Shown here one piece after another: positions 53,301-53,680 of a DNA stretch of 53,680 bases. Below the pieces are notes generated by a model. That model was not told the DNA's origin, did not search any database, and was given only the letters and a program-made list of their open reading frames with translations. Source of the DNA: CAYONP01 sp964405335 (lineage in GTDB: Bacteria; Armatimonadota; UBA10988); assembly GCA_964405335.1 (NCBI GenBank), contig CAYONP010000032.1, positions 1 to 53,680 of the forward strand. The letters run 5' to 3'. The first letter of the stretch is position 1. Each line of letters starts with the position of its first letter. Position numbers and translations under genes: made by a program.

Positions 53301-53381
53301 GGCGCCGATCCCGATCCGTCCGAGCGGGTGCGCAACCGCGCGGCCGTGGCGCTGGGGCGGATGGAGGTCGGGGCGATCTGA
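50346..53381 (+). CDS. Membrane-anchored HEAT-repeat protein
   Basis: 1011 residues from GTG 50346, with GGAGG 10 nt upstream. A single helix at about 7-27 anchors the N-terminus; the rest is probably periplasmic or cytoplasmic according to orientation. PBS-lyase/HEAT-type repeats occur at about 36-205 (e.g. GDERAVEPLIAALRDDYSEVR) and 440-1005 (DPSYTVRQQATLALA, DPNEAVKTAAAVSLIGLGD). A non-HEAT insertion at about 300-410 contains a CARDB-like segment (GEPISIEVDVQNVGPGDVVNDFFVTLY). HEAT solenoids are protein-binding scaffolds; the partner is unknown. It follows the winged-helix gene on the same strand, so they may be cotranscribed. Confidence 0.85.
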   Translation: MVKGWRILFYTLIGLAVGCITFITVKYILTERLVKNTGDAEPEVRRAAALRVMQPFLSRDEDKPIEFLARQPQTVRDNVVWSLEALLTEGHAKADEAVLWLVRIARDLSGPIPGGDAESDAARLAVMRLGQQAVEPLIETLAETTERTLERDKYANRRKVAARLLGIIGDERAVEPLIAALRDDYSEVRQQAAAALARIDTPAANEALDGYLEPLLAVLEGRYMCWIRADSEGRVRRDLERDDLIYGPFYIQVKPQNLATEEDLQRQRDSAERILEAEAARAALTKQRMQEGRHGKVIKPNKKDPPNLQVTAVRLMRYTEGDEQLVVADPAARTTALDVVEGEPISIEVDVQNVGPGDVVNDFFVTLYAASPRPRSNIDRPTEGEFEGEPARDRRALSGTADARHVRTLYAQDRAETPDDDTRATLVLTKQFNTVEADRIDALERLMAVGHESCIAALGQALDDPSYTVRQQATLALAVILDARRTSGEAKERIVRLLIEKGVTSDDPVVRYHAVDALEASDDAATVATLAALLLNDTNQTVRLAATRALAGRAEADREPMLPALVASDPEVRLVAPRLFQNEGDEEIAVRLLFSPDPAVPGEVLRSANRLLGSEHLIAAMQLPDPRVRAAAARLLAARRDPAAQEALLRALSDVDGKVRAAAARGLGYLLADSSEPSREVIAALAQVIEDEAGDYVGVAADDEPEDSATAVTTDKQSRAAATEALVGLRNLKEIPEARAAVLDALEDKHPDVLAAVIPAVARGDLGNRSERLIAVIKDVLVPARVRQAAELAMWASGCNDEDSLDALVGLLNDPNEAVKTAAAVSLIGLGDKRGQKVLRDQITSKVPEVRREAAKLMATLPQADVDKIRGLKDEDRDGMGILFEDLYREGSLAVNFRFLCGAMIFLDDHRADTAALMGGKATDPHPVLRAAAVTVLAGIGDERAGDLVRHMLDDESEFVRAAAADAAAVLRLDDVRPKLRALSSGADPDPSERVRNRAAVALGRMEVGAI

Positions 53382-53396
53382 CCTCGACCGCAGTCG

Positions 53397-53431
53397 CCGA
53401 TTCTCCCATAATCGGAGTTATGATAACTCCG
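53397..53431. promoter_or_regulatory. Two overlapping inverted repeats downstream of the HEAT gene
   Basis: CCGATT/AATCGG (53397-53402 / 53410-53415) and CGGAGTTAT/ATAACTCCG (53413-53421 / 53423-53431) share three bases, so the two hairpins are mutually exclusive in RNA. The second is a perfect 9-bp palindrome with AT-rich centre, unusual for this GC-rich region. It could be a terminator of the HEAT gene or an operator for a gene beyond the window. Confidence 0.5.
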
Positions 53432-53485
53432 GTCGGGGTAGGCCGGGCCGGCGCGACCAAGCCCCCATTTCGCCACGCCACCCAC

Positions 53486-53680
53486 CGTAGCGGCGCGCTG
53501 CGCGCGCCGAATGGCATGGGTAGCGCCCGTTCGCCGAACGGGCTCCGGAGCGCGGGCGTCCCCGCCCGCCAAGGTAGGGCCCGTTCGCCGAACGGGCTCG
53601 GAGCGCGGGCGTCCCCGCCCGCCTAGGTAGGGCCCGTTCGCCGAACGGGCCGGCCGCCTCGGCGAGGCGGCCCTACCTCG
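53486..53680. repeat. Tandem GTAG-type palindromic repeats at the window end
   Basis: Units start with GTAG followed by a short palindrome: GTAGCGGCGCGCTGCGCGCGCCG (53488 on) and then three copies led by GTAGsGCCCGTTCGCCGAACGGGC at about 53520, 53574 and 53627. The first two of these are followed by GGAGCGCGGGCGTCCCCGCC plus CGCC (the unit inverted at 177-200). The last is followed by GGCCGCCTCGGCGAGGCGGCC and CCTAC, then the window stops. Unit length is about 53 bp. They lack the spacer diversity and length of a CRISPR array. No gene lies in 53382-53680. Confidence 0.85.

Noticed and set aside
53486..53680. CRISPR array
   Set aside because: Units are palindromic, about 53 bp apart, with repeats rather than unique spacers between them, and no cas genes are present.

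Overview
This 53.7 kb window is very GC-rich bacterial chromosome (about 70% G+C by eye) with dense, single-species coding and no phage, integrase or plasmid genes. Several features suggest a diderm, free-living heterotroph from the Armatimonadota / Planctomycetota / Hydrogenedentota kind of group: a Wzi-like outer-membrane barrel, lipoproteins with lipoboxes, a PEP-CTERM protein, a Tat-exported Gfo/Idh/MocA oxidoreductase, two DUF6785/DUF6784-type membrane proteins, a URO-D-family protein, a ceramidase-like protein and GH127. The phylum cannot be fixed from the sequence alone. Where core promoters are visible they are ordinary sigma70 types with 17-18 bp spacers, and they support several start choices.

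Layout. 1-332: palindromic intergenic repeats. 333-3622 (minus): an exported protein, an aspartoacylase-like hydrolase and an FAH-family hydrolase, in one operon. 3645-4017: promoters around a cluster of GGGGACACACGACC-type repeats. 4043-8722 (plus): Eis-like acetyltransferase, MurJ flippase and a DUF6785-type membrane protein, all overlapping. 8769-18725 (plus): GH127 beta-L-arabinofuranosidase, a PHP/DUF3604-type exported protein, then a tight block of P1B-type ATPase fused to an HflK-like SPFH domain, HflC, a second HflK and a small membrane-anchored protein. A perfect palindrome carrying the stop codons of both converging genes ends this unit. 18773-24784: Wzi-like barrel (minus), ROK kinase, double-GNAT protein, TIM-barrel sugar isomerase-like protein, ABC exporter. 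24790-24864: tRNA-Asp. 25043-29230 (minus): MoxR, DUF58 and transglutaminase (TgpA-like) operon. 29344-31913 (minus): split transketolase pair and a lipoprotein. 32104-36626 (plus): YebC, L-fucose isomerase-like protein, zeta-toxin module with a small partner, TfoX-N protein, URO-D-family protein. 36628-43875: Gfo/Idh/MocA, PEP-CTERM protein with a sigma54-type promoter, second DUF6785 paralogue, ceramidase-like protein (plus), parallel beta-helix lipoprotein. 44031-48245 (minus): thrS-infC-rpmI-rplT-trmH translation operon, with a possible Thr leader-peptide attenuator and a non-AUG infC start. 48319-53381 (plus): a multi-winged-helix protein of unknown role and a membrane-anchored HEAT-repeat protein. 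53397-53680: palindromic repeats, including an inverted copy of a 24-bp unit also found at 177-200.

The most unusual unit is the ATPase-SPFH fusion with its HflC/HflK partners (13332-18725). It suggests a metal pump built physically into a prohibitin-like membrane assembly. Other points worth attention are the thrS leader, the ATC start of infC, the sigma54 promoter of the PEP-CTERM gene, the zeta-toxin pair and the palindromic repeat families.
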